64,000 nucleotides of DNA, taken from the NCBI RefSeq assembly GCF_021533835.1, contig NZ_JAKFYQ010000001.1, positions 716,079 through 780,078 on the forward strand. The letters run 5' to 3'. Shown here piece by piece: positions 44,512 through 54,183 of the stretch. This DNA is from Synechococcus sp. Nb3U1 (GTDB lineage: Bacteria > Cyanobacteriota > Cyanobacteriia > Thermostichales > Thermostichaceae). Numbering within the stretch: position 1 is the first letter of the stretch; each line of letters opens with the position of its first letter. Both the position numbers and the translations under genes were made by a program. The notes beneath the pieces are model-generated. The model was not told the DNA's origin, made no database searches, and saw nothing but the letters and a program-made list of their open reading frames with translations.

Positions 44512-45801
44512 ATGACCTCTACCCCCTTTGCTGCTCAGCGCGGCCATTTACAGCGTGTTGTCTTGGCCAATGGTGCCACTTTGCTGTTGGGACAAAATCC
44601 AACGGTGGATATCTTGGCGGCCCATTGTTTTTTTCGCGGGGGTAGCCGCGTGGAGCGACCGGAGCAGGCGGGGCTGACCAATTTGATGGCTGCTGTCCTC
44701 ACCAAAGGCACCCAGCAACGGGATTCTCAAGCGATCGCCGCTTGGGTGGAATCTTTGGGGGCTGCCCTTTCCATCGATAGTGCTGCCGATTACTTCGAGG
44801 TTAGCCTGCGGTGCGTGTCTGCGGATTTTCCCGAGCTGTTGGGGTTGCTCTCCGAGATTTTACAGGCTCCGACCTTCCCGGAAGCAGAGGTGGACCGGGA
44901 ACAGGCGCTGATGTTGCAGTCGATTCGCGCCCAGCAGGAGCGACCCTTCAGTTTGGCTTTTGATCAGGTGCGACAAGCCCTCTATGGCGATCATCCCTAT
45001 GCTCTGCCGGGGGTAGGACGGCTGGAAACAGTGGGATCCCTCTGTCGTGAGGATTTGGTCGCCCATCATGCCACCTATTGCCGTCCAGACCAGATGGTGA
45101 TGGTGGTGATCGGTCCCGAGTCCATCCAACAGATGGCCGCCCATATCGAAGCCGCTTTATCCGATTGGGTCGCCCCTCCCCGTGCAGGGTTGGATCCCGC
45201 CCTATCTTTATCTCCTCTCGAACACCCGAAACTCCTGCGGTTGCCCCAGCCCACCCAACAAACGACAATGATGATTGGCTTTCAGGGGTCCGCTGCTGGC
45301 TCCGCCGATTACGCCGCTCTGAAGCTGCTCTGTACCTACTTGGGCAATGGCCTTTCCAGCCGCCTGTTTGTGGAGTTGCGGGAGCGCTGTGGTTTAGCCT
45401 ACGAAGTCTCGGCTTTTTTTGCTACCCGCCGGGAGCCTGCCCCCTTTGTCACCTACATGGGCACCGCCTCTGAGAATACCGCGATGGCTCTAGACCGGCT
45501 GCAAGCAGAGATCCAACGCCTGCATGCCCACCCTCTCAGCCCAGCAGAAGTGGAAATGGCCCAGCGCAAACTCTTGGGCCAATACGCCCTCAGCAAACAA
45601 ACCAATGCTCAGGTGGCACAACTGGCAGGCTGGTACGAAATTTTGGGCTTGGGGATGGAGTTCGACCAACGGTATTTGCAGATGGTCAGACACCTCACCC
45701 CGGAATACCTGCTTCAAGCGGTACAAACCTATCTGGTCACTCCCGTGATTGCTCTGGTGGGGCCGGATCAGGCTCTTGAACAGGTTGAGCTGGTGCTTTG
45801 A
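44512..45801 (+). CDS. M16 peptidase family protein, non-catalytic partner
   Basis: A 429-residue M16 fold in which the zinc motif is lost: where HxxEH is expected the sequence reads LTNLMAAVLTKGT. It keeps the glycine-rich and substrate-loop regions (LCTYLGNGLSSRLFVELRER and CGLAYEVSAFFA). Active/inactive pairs like this form heterodimers, as in mitochondrial processing peptidase alpha/beta and bacterial PqqF-like systems. It follows the catalytic M16 gene by 41 bp. Convergent with the Hpt-REC-REC-GGDEF gene. Confidence 0.9.
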   Translation: MTSTPFAAQRGHLQRVVLANGATLLLGQNPTVDILAAHCFFRGGSRVERPEQAGLTNLMAAVLTKGTQQRDSQAIAAWVESLGAALSIDSAADYFEVSLRCVSADFPELLGLLSEILQAPTFPEAEVDREQALMLQSIRAQQERPFSLAFDQVRQALYGDHPYALPGVGRLETVGSLCREDLVAHHATYCRPDQMVMVVIGPESIQQMAAHIEAALSDWVAPPRAGLDPALSLSPLEHPKLLRLPQPTQQTTMMIGFQGSAAGSADYAALKLLCTYLGNGLSSRLFVELRERCGLAYEVSAFFATRREPAPFVTYMGTASENTAMALDRLQAEIQRLHAHPLSPAEVEMAQRKLLGQYALSKQTNAQVAQLAGWYEILGLGMEFDQRYLQMVRHLTPEYLLQAVQTYLVTPVIALVGPDQALEQVELVL

Positions 45802-45861
45802 TGTCTGCTTTGATGTCTTTGCTCAGAGCAATGAAACCCTTGCAGGGGATCCCTAAGTGGG

Positions 45862-47532
45862 CTACTGTTCCGCCAAAACCACCCGATTGCGCCCCCGATG
45901 TTTGGCCTGATAGAGAGCTTTATCCGCCGCCATCTTTAGGGATCCCACATCCGAAAAGGTGGGATATACGGCGATCCCACAACTGAAGGTGGCAGAGAAT
46001 TCTTCGTCTTCCGCCTGTTGCCGAATTTGAGCAAAGCGCTGGCGAATATCGTTCATAATTTTGCAGGCGGCGGCCCCATCGGTATCGGGAAGGATAACGG
46101 CAAACTCTTCTCCCCCATAGCGGCCAATCATATCAGTACGGCGCAAGCGCTGCTGCAACAGGCGAGACAGGCTCTTGATCACCCGATCTCCGGTGGCATG
46201 GCCGTAGGTATCATTCACGGATTTGAAATGATCCAAATCGAGCATCGCAAAGGCCAAACTGCTCTGGGAACGCTCCGCCCGCAGGGTTTCTTGCACCAAC
46301 TGTTCTTTGGTGGTGGTGTGGTTCAGGAGTCCTGTCAGGCTGTCGGTGGCCATCAGAGAACGCAGGGTTCTGGCCCGCTGAGCCCGCGAATAAACTGCCA
46401 TGATCAGGTGATCCGGCTGGATCGGCTTGGTGAGAAATTCATCACCCCCCCCAAGGCTCATGGCATCTAGCTGTTTGTTCAGGTCGGTTTCAGTAGAAAG
46501 AAAGACAATCGGGATCCCCACATAGGCTGGCTGCTGGCGGATCACCGTCCCCAGCTCCAGGCCACTGCAATGGGGCATATAGACATCCATCAGGATCAAA
46601 TCCGGGTTAAACTCCGATAACACCGGGATCAAATCAAAGGGATCGGTCACCACTTGGGTGACCATGCCAGTGCGTTGCAGAATCAGGGAATAGTAAACCG
46701 CCAGATGGGACTCATCATCCACGATCAAGACACGGTAGGCTTCCTGGGGGCGAGCCCGGGTCAGTTCATCCAGCTTATCCACCAAACTGGGCACACTAAC
46801 GGGCTTGGTAAAGTAGGCTTTGCCCCCAGCACGGGCAGCCTGTAGGCGGGCCATCAAATCCGTGTGTACCGACATGAACACCACCGGGGGCATGTTGGAT
46901 CCCAGTTGCTCGCGTAATGCTGAAATCATCTCAATACCGGCAGAATCCCCTTCTGGGAAGATGATGTCGGTCAGGATAGCGGCGGGAAGTTGTTGCAACA
47001 CCGCTGCTTTGAGGTCGGTACTGTTGTGGTAACGCACCACGTCATAGCCGAAATAGCCAATCTGTAGGGCCAAATCTTCCGCCAACTGAGGGTCGTCATC
47101 CACCAAATAAATCAGGTGACTATCGGCACTACTGAGGGATGAACTTGGGGACGGAATCAAGGCCGTCAGTTCCGGCAGGCTTTGCTCCGATTCGTGAATA
47201 GACTGACGCAGTGAGGCCAGCAGCGCATGCACCTGAATCCGTTGCAGGGCGATCGGGGGGTTACCGGTTTCTAGAATCGAGGTAAGCAAAATTTCTAGGG
47301 TACGAGCAATCGTGCCCAGGTAAGCAAAGCCGAAAGTGGCACCTGAGCCGGCCAAACTGTGCACCATGCGATGCAGCGTCCGCAGGGTTTCTAGGTTCCA
47401 GTCATCCCGCACCAACCGATCCCAAGACTGTTCGATTTGCCCCACCCGCTCGCCGATCTTCTCGGCATAAGCGGCCCGTAGTGCCTGCATCTGTTCTTGA
47501 ATTTGACTGGTGGTGGCCGGGGAGCTAGGCAT
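45862..47532 (-). CDS. Hpt - REC - REC - diguanylate cyclase protein
   Basis: A 556-residue signalling protein. N-terminal Hpt domain (about 10-110) with HSLAGSGATFGFA carrying the phospho-His; receiver 1 (about 140-260) with YLVDDDPQL and AILTDIIFPEG; receiver 2 (about 268-385) with LIVDDESHL, LILMDVYMP and FLTKPI; and a GGDEF domain (about 395-556) with DLDHFKSVNDTYGH and the active-site GGEEF. It can therefore make cyclic di-GMP, gated by phosphorelay. The start overlaps the upstream receiver gene by 8 nt, placing it third in an operon after the PAS kinase and lone receiver. Confidence 0.93.
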   Translation of the reverse strand: MPSSPATTSQIQEQMQALRAAYAEKIGERVGQIEQSWDRLVRDDWNLETLRTLHRMVHSLAGSGATFGFAYLGTIARTLEILLTSILETGNPPIALQRIQVHALLASLRQSIHESEQSLPELTALIPSPSSSLSSADSHLIYLVDDDPQLAEDLALQIGYFGYDVVRYHNSTDLKAAVLQQLPAAILTDIIFPEGDSAGIEMISALREQLGSNMPPVVFMSVHTDLMARLQAARAGGKAYFTKPVSVPSLVDKLDELTRARPQEAYRVLIVDDESHLAVYYSLILQRTGMVTQVVTDPFDLIPVLSEFNPDLILMDVYMPHCSGLELGTVIRQQPAYVGIPIVFLSTETDLNKQLDAMSLGGGDEFLTKPIQPDHLIMAVYSRAQRARTLRSLMATDSLTGLLNHTTTKEQLVQETLRAERSQSSLAFAMLDLDHFKSVNDTYGHATGDRVIKSLSRLLQQRLRRTDMIGRYGGEEFAVILPDTDGAAACKIMNDIRQRFAQIRQQAEDEEFSATFSCGIAVYPTFSDVGSLKMAADKALYQAKHRGRNRVVLAEQ

Positions 47533-47914
47533 GGTAAGTTGCCCAGATGGTGTGAATTGTGCTGGATAGGCTCATGGGGTCGAAGGGCTTGGAAATCACA
47601 TCCACAGCCCCCAGTTGCTTGTAGCTTTCTACCTCATGGGTTTGAACTTTCGCTGTCATAAAGATAACCGGGGTATCTCTTAGGGGAGATAACTCCCGCA
47701 ACGCCCTTAAGGTGGTCGGCCCATCCATGACCGGCATCATCACATCCAGCAAAATCAAGTCAGGCGCAAAGCTCACCGCCTGATCCAGAGCCTCTTTGCC
47801 GGAGCTACAGATCCCCACCGTAAAGCCCCCCACCGCCTCCAAGGCCAAGCGGGCCACCGCCTGAATATCGGGGTCATCCTCCACCAGAAGAATGCGTTGC
47901 AATGAGACTACCAT
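47525..47914 (-). CDS. Stand-alone response regulator
   Basis: A 129-residue receiver with LLVEDDPD, LILLDVMMPVMDGP carrying the acceptor Asp, FMTAK and VISKPFDPMS. It resembles the receiver at 15608-15988 (shared VMMPxMDGPTTL and SKPF) and so may be a paralogue. It lies between the six-PAS kinase and the Hpt-REC-REC-GGDEF gene, overlapping the latter by 8 nt. It is probably the phosphoryl shuttle from the kinase. Confidence 0.93.
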   Translation of the reverse strand: MVVSLQRILLVEDDPDIQAVARLALEAVGGFTVGICSSGKEALDQAVSFAPDLILLDVMMPVMDGPTTLRALRELSPLRDTPVIFMTAKVQTHEVESYKQLGAVDVISKPFDPMSLSSTIHTIWATYHA

Positions 47915-47971
47915 GGGGAGATTACGGAGAGGGGACAGGAAACTTCGGTAACTTTAGGTATTAATCCTAAC

Positions 47972-50900
47972 TTAGGATCCCTTAAAGGGAAAATCCTTCT
48001 CAGCGTCCTTTGCTGCAAGGGGATCCCCATCCAAAAACAGAGGAAAGTCTAGGTAGAAACAGGTGCCGGTTTCCCCGTCTCCCTCCTCTGCGGAGCAGGT
48101 GATGAAATCGATGTGCCCCCCTAGCTTATCGACAATCGCTTTGCTAATGCTCAGCCCCAATCCCGTCCCTCCCCGCAGGCGCGTGTCAGAGGCATCCGCC
48201 TGGGCAAACCGCTGAAAGATCTGGGAACGGAAGGAGCGGGGGATCCCGGGCCCGCGATCTTGAACGGTAAGACGAAGCCAGCCTTGTATCCGGATGACCC
48301 GCAGATCCACCCATTCTCCGGGGGGAGAAAACTTGATGGCATTGGAGAGCAAATTGGTCACCACCTGGGTGAGGCGGTGGCTATCGGCGCGGATCTGGCA
48401 ACCTTCACAGTCGGGATCCACCTGTAGACGCATCTGCACCCCGTAACTCTCAGCATAGGCTTGGTTCACCTGCAAAATCTGCTCCAGCAGCGGCCTCAGG
48501 AACAGGGGTCGAATCTCGAAGTTGATGCGCCCCGCTTCAATCTTCTCAATATCCAGGATGTCGTTGATCAAGACCAGCAGTCGCTCGCTGTTTTTCTGGG
48601 CAATGTCCAGCAGGTGGCGCAGCTGTTCGTTCAGGGGCCCCCCCACCCCTCCCAAGATCAACCCCAGGGATCCGCGGATCGAGGTGAGGGGGGTGCGCAA
48701 CTCGTGGCTGACCATGGAGACGAACTCGTTCTTCATCCGTTCGATTTTCTTGCTGTTGGTGATGTCTTGGAAGCTCCACACCCGCCCGGTGATGATCCCT
48801 CCAATCCAAAGGGGTTTGGTGACCAAGTGCAAAATGCGCTGATCCAGCAGATCCAGAACAGCACTATGACTGGTATCTGGGTGGGCCAGCAACTCGTCGA
48901 CCAGAGCAAGGAAGGCTTGGGGATCCTGCACCTGCTCCGCCATGTGGTGGGTACGCTCTGCCTCCGGCTTGAGATGGAAGGATTCCAACTGCCACATTTG
49001 TGCCAGCAGGCGATTGTGCACCAAAAGATGGCTCTGTAGGTCGGTTACCAAAATGCCGTTGGTGGTTGCCTCAAGGGTTGCCTGCAGAAGGGCCAAAGAG
49101 CGTTCTAAGTCGCGGGCCGCCTGCTTGCGCTCGGTAATATCCCGCGACACCGCCACCCGTTCCAGGGATCCATCTGGGCCAATCAACAGCCGACTGCTGG
49201 TTTCTAGCCAGACGAAATGCCCCTGCTGATGACGCACCCGGTAGATGACCCGCGGCTCATTTTCTACCCCCGACACCAGGTTGGGACGAAAGGCGGCCTG
49301 GAGATTGGCCAAATCTTCAGGATGCACCATGTCAAAGAGCAGTTTCCCCTTCAACTCCTCCGGTCGGTAGCCGAGAATGGCCAGACAGGCAGGGGAAGCA
49401 TCCAAAAAGCGCCCCAAGGGCCCGTGACGAGAGATCATATCGGTGGCATTTTCCGCCAGTAACCGGTAACGGGCCTCGCTCTCTTTCAAGGATTCCAACA
49501 CCACCAAGCGTTCTTGGTCGAGCCGTTTGGCCTGGGTAATGTCTTCGATAATGCTGATGATGTGGGTGGGGGTATGGGTGCTATCCCGCAGCAACGAAAC
49601 TGCTACCCGTGTCCAGATCACGTGCCCCTGCTTGTGGACAAAGCGCTTCTCGTAGCGGTAGCTTTCCCGGTGCCCTGTCAGCAACTCGTTGAGGATTCCT
49701 TCTGATAGGCCCTGATCTTCAGGATAGGTGTAGTCGGCAAAACGCAAGGCTTTTAGCTCCTGAAGTGTGTAGCCCAGCAAGTGGAGAGCGGCAGGGTTAC
49801 ATTCCAGAATGCGTCCGTCTAGGCTAAGGATATTGATGGCGTTGGGAGCGTTTTCCAGAATCGCCCTCAGGCGTTCCTCACTGTTACGCAGAGCGGTTTC
49901 TGCGCGTTTCTGGTCGGTAAACTCCCGCACCACCGCCAAGACTTTCTCTCCGCCGCTGGGCACCATGCGCACTTCGAAGTGCCGTTCTTCCCCTGCCAAA
50001 ATGAGCGGGTAGGTGTAAATCTGCTGTTGGCCGGTACGCAGGGCCTCCCGCAGATAAAACAGCTCCCGTTCTGCCAAATCTGGGGGCATGATATCGGGGA
50101 TACTCAGCCCCTGAATCTCGTCCATATTAGCCAACACTGGGAAGCCAACCGGCTGTCTTACCATGCTCAGATAGCGGCCTTCGGCGCTGATCCACAGCAT
50201 CAGGTCGGGAATAGCTTGGATGATCGCCTGTTTTTCCGCCTCGCTCTGGCGGAGGGCAGCTTCCGCCTGCTTAGCTTCCGAGATATCCTCCAACACTGAG
50301 ACGGCAAATTGGGGCTGCCCCTGGGGATCCCTTACCAAACTGATGGTGAGGCGACCCCAAAATTGGCTACCATCTTTGCGCAGGTAGCGTTTCTCCAGGC
50401 AATAGGAAGAGATTTCTCCGGCCACCAACTGTTGAAACAGCTCCTGGTCTTCTTGCAGATCATCGGGATGGGTGTAGTCCGCGAAGTTCATCTGCAGCAA
50501 CTCGTCCTGGCTGTAGCCGTGCATACGCTGAGCGGCAGGGTTGATGCTGAGCACACACCCTTTCAGATCTGTGAGACCAATGCCGACACTGACCTGCTCG
50601 ATCAAAGCTTGCAGATGATGATGATTGTCTCGTAGAACTTGGGCGGTCGGGGGATCCGCTCCCGTACTGGGGAGCTCCGGGTCAGCACTGCCACACAACC
50701 CGATCACCTCACCCTCCTGGAGGGGCAACAGAGAGGCCGTCCAGATGAATCGGTGACAGAGACCATCCTGAATCTGCAAGCGCCCGACAAAGGTGATGGT
50801 GTTCTGTACTCCAGAGAGCGAGAGCGTGGAGGATCCCTGGCCTTGCCAGAGTTTGTTCCATTCCGCTTGGATCCGGGGACGATCTTCGGGATGTAGGAGC

Positions 50901-51052
50901 TCCAGGAGAGGTTGCTTTTGCAAAACCTGCACAGAGTAGCCCAGATAGCGTTCCCAGGCCTTGTTCATGTGCAAAACCCGCCCTGCACCGTCAACCGCCC
51001 AAAGTAGGCGGGGGCAATGTTCAAAAAATTGCTCGAACGGGACGGGAGTCAT
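47972..51052 (-). CDS. Six-PAS sensor histidine kinase
   Basis: A 1026-residue soluble histidine kinase. About six PAS/PAC modules (roughly 5-130, 140-270, 275-385, 390-515, 520-645, 650-770) precede a HisKA domain with MVSHELRTPLTSIRGSLG (H box) and a HATPase_c domain with NLLSNAIKFSPP (N box), VQDRGPGI (G1) and GLGLSISKAIVDKLGG (G2). There is no transmembrane segment, so it senses cytoplasmic signals (redox, light or ligands by PAS analogy; none proven). Its partners are the downstream receiver and the Hpt-REC-REC-GGDEF protein. ATG 51052 gives the first PAS domain a normal start. Confidence 0.93.
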   Translation of the reverse strand: MTPVPFEQFFEHCPRLLWAVDGAGRVLHMNKAWERYLGYSVQVLQKQPLLELLHPEDRPRIQAEWNKLWQGQGSSTLSLSGVQNTITFVGRLQIQDGLCHRFIWTASLLPLQEGEVIGLCGSADPELPSTGADPPTAQVLRDNHHHLQALIEQVSVGIGLTDLKGCVLSINPAAQRMHGYSQDELLQMNFADYTHPDDLQEDQELFQQLVAGEISSYCLEKRYLRKDGSQFWGRLTISLVRDPQGQPQFAVSVLEDISEAKQAEAALRQSEAEKQAIIQAIPDLMLWISAEGRYLSMVRQPVGFPVLANMDEIQGLSIPDIMPPDLAERELFYLREALRTGQQQIYTYPLILAGEERHFEVRMVPSGGEKVLAVVREFTDQKRAETALRNSEERLRAILENAPNAINILSLDGRILECNPAALHLLGYTLQELKALRFADYTYPEDQGLSEGILNELLTGHRESYRYEKRFVHKQGHVIWTRVAVSLLRDSTHTPTHIISIIEDITQAKRLDQERLVVLESLKESEARYRLLAENATDMISRHGPLGRFLDASPACLAILGYRPEELKGKLLFDMVHPEDLANLQAAFRPNLVSGVENEPRVIYRVRHQQGHFVWLETSSRLLIGPDGSLERVAVSRDITERKQAARDLERSLALLQATLEATTNGILVTDLQSHLLVHNRLLAQMWQLESFHLKPEAERTHHMAEQVQDPQAFLALVDELLAHPDTSHSAVLDLLDQRILHLVTKPLWIGGIITGRVWSFQDITNSKKIERMKNEFVSMVSHELRTPLTSIRGSLGLILGGVGGPLNEQLRHLLDIAQKNSERLLVLINDILDIEKIEAGRINFEIRPLFLRPLLEQILQVNQAYAESYGVQMRLQVDPDCEGCQIRADSHRLTQVVTNLLSNAIKFSPPGEWVDLRVIRIQGWLRLTVQDRGPGIPRSFRSQIFQRFAQADASDTRLRGGTGLGLSISKAIVDKLGGHIDFITCSAEEGDGETGTCFYLDFPLFLDGDPLAAKDAEKDFPFKGS

Positions 51053-51159
51053 GCACGATCTCGCACTTTGTTTTCACTTTGTTTTATGGTAGCGACTCCC
51101 TTTTTCAACTTGCGGTTTGGGGCAAAAAGGGGTGCTGTGAACCGACGGATACAGGGTAG

Positions 51160-51777
51160 TCAGTCGAAATCGGTGGGCCAATCCGGGTGGCGGTAGTGTT
51201 CAAACAGGCGGGCGATCTGGGCGGGGGTCACTCGTGGCAAAGATAGGGCCGGTAGCTGGTCTTCTGGGAAAAACTCCACCCCATCGGTTTCTAGGCTGGT
51301 GCTGGGGGATCCCCCAATGAGCTGGCAGTGGAAAAACAACTTGTAAGAATAGTCTTGGTAGGTGGGGTGCTCATGGCGGCTTTTATCGTAAACCGCCAGT
51401 AACTTCACCGCTTTGGCCCGGTAGCCTGATTCTTCCCAAACTTCCCGTTCCACCGCTTCGCTAGGAGAGTCGCCCACATCTGCCCACCCCCCTGGCAGCG
51501 TCCAACAGCCATCGATACGCTCTTTGACCAGCAAGATTTGCTCATCCCGAAAGACCGCAGCCCGAACATCCACCTTCGGCGTAGCATAGCCCAGCTCTCG
51601 TTCAAAGCCTTTCAAGATGGCTCCCGCTTCCAAATCGGTGTGTTGGGCCAGGATCTGGGCCGCGATCTGTCGTAGTTTTTGATAACGCTCGATATCAAAG
51701 GGGTTTTGGCTGTAGGTAAGACCGTTCTGGGCAATTGCCTGAAGTTGTTGGGCCCAGGTCAACCAATGCAAACTCAT
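51160..51777 (-). CDS. Nudix hydrolase with N-terminal hydrolase domain
   Basis: 205 residues. The Nudix box GGWADVGDSPSEAVEREVWE followed by ESG fits the GX5EX7REUXEEXGU pattern. An N-terminal ~70-residue helical extension (WLTWAQQLQAIAQNGLTYS...) is the 'Nudix_N' domain found on putative ADP-ribose and nucleoside-diphosphate-linked hydrolases. The true substrate cannot be predicted. Single gene downstream of a 392-bp spacer. Confidence 0.92.
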   Translation of the reverse strand: MSLHWLTWAQQLQAIAQNGLTYSQNPFDIERYQKLRQIAAQILAQHTDLEAGAILKGFERELGYATPKVDVRAAVFRDEQILLVKERIDGCWTLPGGWADVGDSPSEAVEREVWEESGYRAKAVKLLAVYDKSRHEHPTYQDYSYKLFFHCQLIGGSPSTSLETDGVEFFPEDQLPALSLPRVTPAQIARLFEHYRHPDWPTDFD

Positions 51778-52169
51778 GCGGGATCCGACTCGATGTTTCT
51801 ACGATAGATCGGACATGGAACCAGATCTTAATCTAAGGTAGACACCTGCGTGACATAGTCCCGACGCTATGCCCAGGCTAGGCCAACAATACACTAATTA
51901 GGGAACCAACTAGGGACGGGGATGCCCCACCCCCCATACTCGAGCCTTTATTCGCTCTTTCGAGCTACGCTGTGAGCCGTTGTTCGGGCTAGAGCCTCAG
52001 ACAGAGTTCTACCTCCGCCTCTTTCAGTCTGGTACAGCCGACTTCTACAGAGATTCTGGGGCAACCCAAAAGCCCTGCCGAGCAGGCAGCCAGTCTGTCT
52101 AAGCTGCAACAGGTGTCGCTAGAAAAAGCTTGAATCCGAATGTGTAGCTTGAGTGCGCCAAGCAGTGGC
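51778..52169. other. 392-bp intergenic region
   Basis: Between two minus-strand genes. It contains GC-rich short repeats (for example GGGGATGCCCC near 51919-51929) but no stable long hairpin with a T-tract, no ribosome-bound ORF and no RNA gene that I can identify. Confidence 0.4.
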
Positions 52170-52655
52170 CTATTGGGTAATCGCCCCCTGCATGCGAGCA
52201 CCCCAGGTGCGAGTGAAGCGCAGGTCAGCCCCCACCAAATTGGCATCGCGCAAGTCAGCTCCGCGCAGATCCGCCCCGTACAAAGAAGCAGAAGACAGGT
52301 CAGCCCCACGCAGATCCGCCCCACGCAAATCCGCTCCCTCCAGGTAGGCACCACTCAGGTTGGCCTCACCCAACTTGGCCCGACGCAGGTTGGCGCCCAC
52401 CAAATAGGATTGGCTGAGATCAGCACCCGTCAGGGTGGTGCGCTCAAGGTTGGCTTCAATCATGTCGGAGCCGCTGAAATTGGCTTCTGTGAGATCCAGA
52501 TTGTTCAGCGTGATGGAGCCCATGCGGCAGTTGGCACAGGTTTTGGAAGCCATCAGATAGCGCATGAAGCAGGAGTTATAGGTGGTGGCTGCTGCCGTAG
52601 AGGTCACAGCCGCTGTGGTGAGCAGTGCCAGAATGGCGGGAACTTTTAGATTCAT
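52170..52655 (-). CDS. Exported pentapeptide-repeat protein
   Basis: A 161-residue protein with a signal peptide (hydrophobic AILALLTTAAVTSTAAA) and about 14 pentapeptide repeats of A(N/D)LxG type (EGADLRGADLRGADLSSASL), which fold as a right-handed quadrilateral beta-helix. Four cysteines lie before the repeats (NSCFM, KTCANCRM). Many cyanobacteria encode lumenal pentapeptide proteins, whose roles are mostly unknown. ATG 52655 is preferred over TTG 52664. Single gene. Confidence 0.88.
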   Translation of the reverse strand: MNLKVPAILALLTTAAVTSTAAATTYNSCFMRYLMASKTCANCRMGSITLNNLDLTEANFSGSDMIEANLERTTLTGADLSQSYLVGANLRRAKLGEANLSGAYLEGADLRGADLRGADLSSASLYGADLRGADLRDANLVGADLRFTRTWGARMQGAITQ

Positions 52656-52803
52656 AGTTGCCAAGCCCTAGAGTTTCGATGTTAAGGGTACGAGGATGCA
52701 GCAGACCGAAGTTCTCCTGCGTTGGTCAGTTGGTCATATGATAGTGGCATCTACTGACTTCGACCACTCTTTGATTGGGTTGCCTAATTTCTTCGACTGA
52801 TAT

Positions 52804-53154
52804 TCAATAAATTTTTTCTCGAAAGGTACGGGCGCGTTCATAGTCTCTCTGGCGCAAGGCTTTTGGATCGAACCCAAAAGTTGGGGGGGGAGGCTCCTCC
52901 AGCATTGGCTGTACCCAGTACCAAGACAGCTGCCCCAAACTCACCAAAACTCCCAAAACTGCCGTCAGGGTCAAGACGCGATCCCAGCGAATTTGCCCCC
53001 TACCTTTCCTCCTTTTTTTCATGCCCAGCGGGCGGTGGGATGGTGCCAGGGATCCCTTAGAAAAGTGGGGATGTCGGCGCAAAAGATACCCACAACGGCG
53101 ACAGTGGTAATCTGAGTCGAGATTAATCCAATGGCAGGCTGGGCAACGGAGCAT
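52804..53154 (-). CDS. Small zinc-ribbon membrane protein
   Basis: 116 residues. MLRCPACHWINLDSDYHCRR plus CGYLL gives an N-terminal CxxC...CxxC zinc ribbon; a basic stretch (MKKRRKGRGQIRWDR) precedes one transmembrane span (VLTLTAVLGVLVSLGQLSWYW); the C-terminus is proline-rich and charged. The function is unknown. Divergent from lptB across 242 bp. Confidence 0.7.
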   Translation of the reverse strand: MLRCPACHWINLDSDYHCRRCGYLLRRHPHFSKGSLAPSHRPLGMKKRRKGRGQIRWDRVLTLTAVLGVLVSLGQLSWYWVQPMLEEPPPPTFGFDPKALRQRDYERARTFREKIY

Positions 53155-53396
53155 GAAGACGGGATCCCATCCTGATGGGGGAGGTAAGGGGGCTGTGACA
53201 CGAAGCGATAATATCCAAGATTCCCTAGAGCAGCTTCAGAATGACCGATTCTGCTCGGATCCCCCTGGATTGCAAGCTGGGTTTGCTCCATCTTCATTGT
53301 GGAGGGATCCCTTGTATATCTGAGATGTGAAGTGGCCCTTCACCTTGTCCCTCCAGAAGCCCCCTTAGAATCGGTAAGCAACCCTGGTTCAGCCCT

Positions 53397-54125
53397 ATGC
53401 AGATTCACCTAGAAAATATCTGTAAGCGTTATGGTCGCCGTGAGGTGGTGAGCGATGTCAGCTTGAACATTCAGCAGGGGGAGATTGTGGGTTTGCTCGG
53501 GCCCAATGGAGCCGGTAAAACCACCACGTTCTACATCATGACGGGCTTGATCCAGCCGAATCGAGGTCATGTCTGGCTGGACGATCAAGATATCACTAAC
53601 CTACCCATGCATCGCCGTGCCCAACTGGGCATCGGCTATTTAGCCCAGGAGCCAAGCATTTTTCGGCGCCTTAGCATTCAAGACAACCTACTGTTGATCA
53701 TGGAGCAAACGGGGGTGCCCCGTCGTCTCTGGCAACAACGTTTGAACCAACTGCTGGAGGAGTTTCGTATTACCCATGTCGCCCGCAGCTTGGGCTTGCA
53801 AGTTTCGGGGGGAGAACGTCGCCGTGCTGAAATCGCCCGTGCTTTGGCCGCCGGGATTCAAGGGCCGAAATTTTTGCTGCTGGATGAGCCGTTTGCGGGG
53901 GTTGATCCGATCGCGGTGGCGGATATTCAAGAGGTGGTGGCCAAGTTGAAGCACCGGGGCATTGGCGTGTTGATCACTGATCACAATGTGCGGGAGACCC
54001 TAGAGATTACCGATCGCGCCTATATCCTCAACGATGGGGCGATCCTGGCCAAAGGCACTTCGGCTGAGTTGGCGGCGGATCCCTTGGTGCGCAAATACTA
54101 CCTGGGGGAGAAATTCCGGCTCTAG
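53397..54125 (+). CDS. lptB: LPS-export-type ABC transporter ATPase LptB
   Basis: 242 residues with Walker [13 protein letters not shown], signature [14 protein letters not shown], Walker [15 protein letters not shown] and H-loop [11 protein letters not shown]. The insertion [13 protein letters not shown] and [16 protein letters not shown] identify the LptB subfamily, which powers lipopolysaccharide transport from inner to outer membrane. The LptF/G-like permease follows 58 bp downstream, strengthening the call. Confidence 0.95.
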   Translation: MQIHLENICKRYGRREVVSDVSLNIQQGEIVGLLGPNGAGKTTTFYIMTGLIQPNRGHVWLDDQDITNLPMHRRAQLGIGYLAQEPSIFRRLSIQDNLLLIMEQTGVPRRLWQQRLNQLLEEFRITHVARSLGLQVSGGERRRAEIARALAAGIQGPKFLLLDEPFAGVDPIAVADIQEVVAKLKHRGIGVLITDHNVRETLEITDRAYILNDGAILAKGTSAELAADPLVRKYYLGEKFRL

Positions 54126-54183
54126 CTGCTGGGATCCCTGGCCTACGTTTATCTTGCCTGCCCCCTACCCTTTGCTTTTCATC

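Noticed and set aside
51989-52354. 121-residue minus-strand frame overlapping the pentapeptide gene
   Set aside because: Out-of-frame shadow of the pentapeptide repeats, rich in Cys/Trp/Arg, with no ribosome site.
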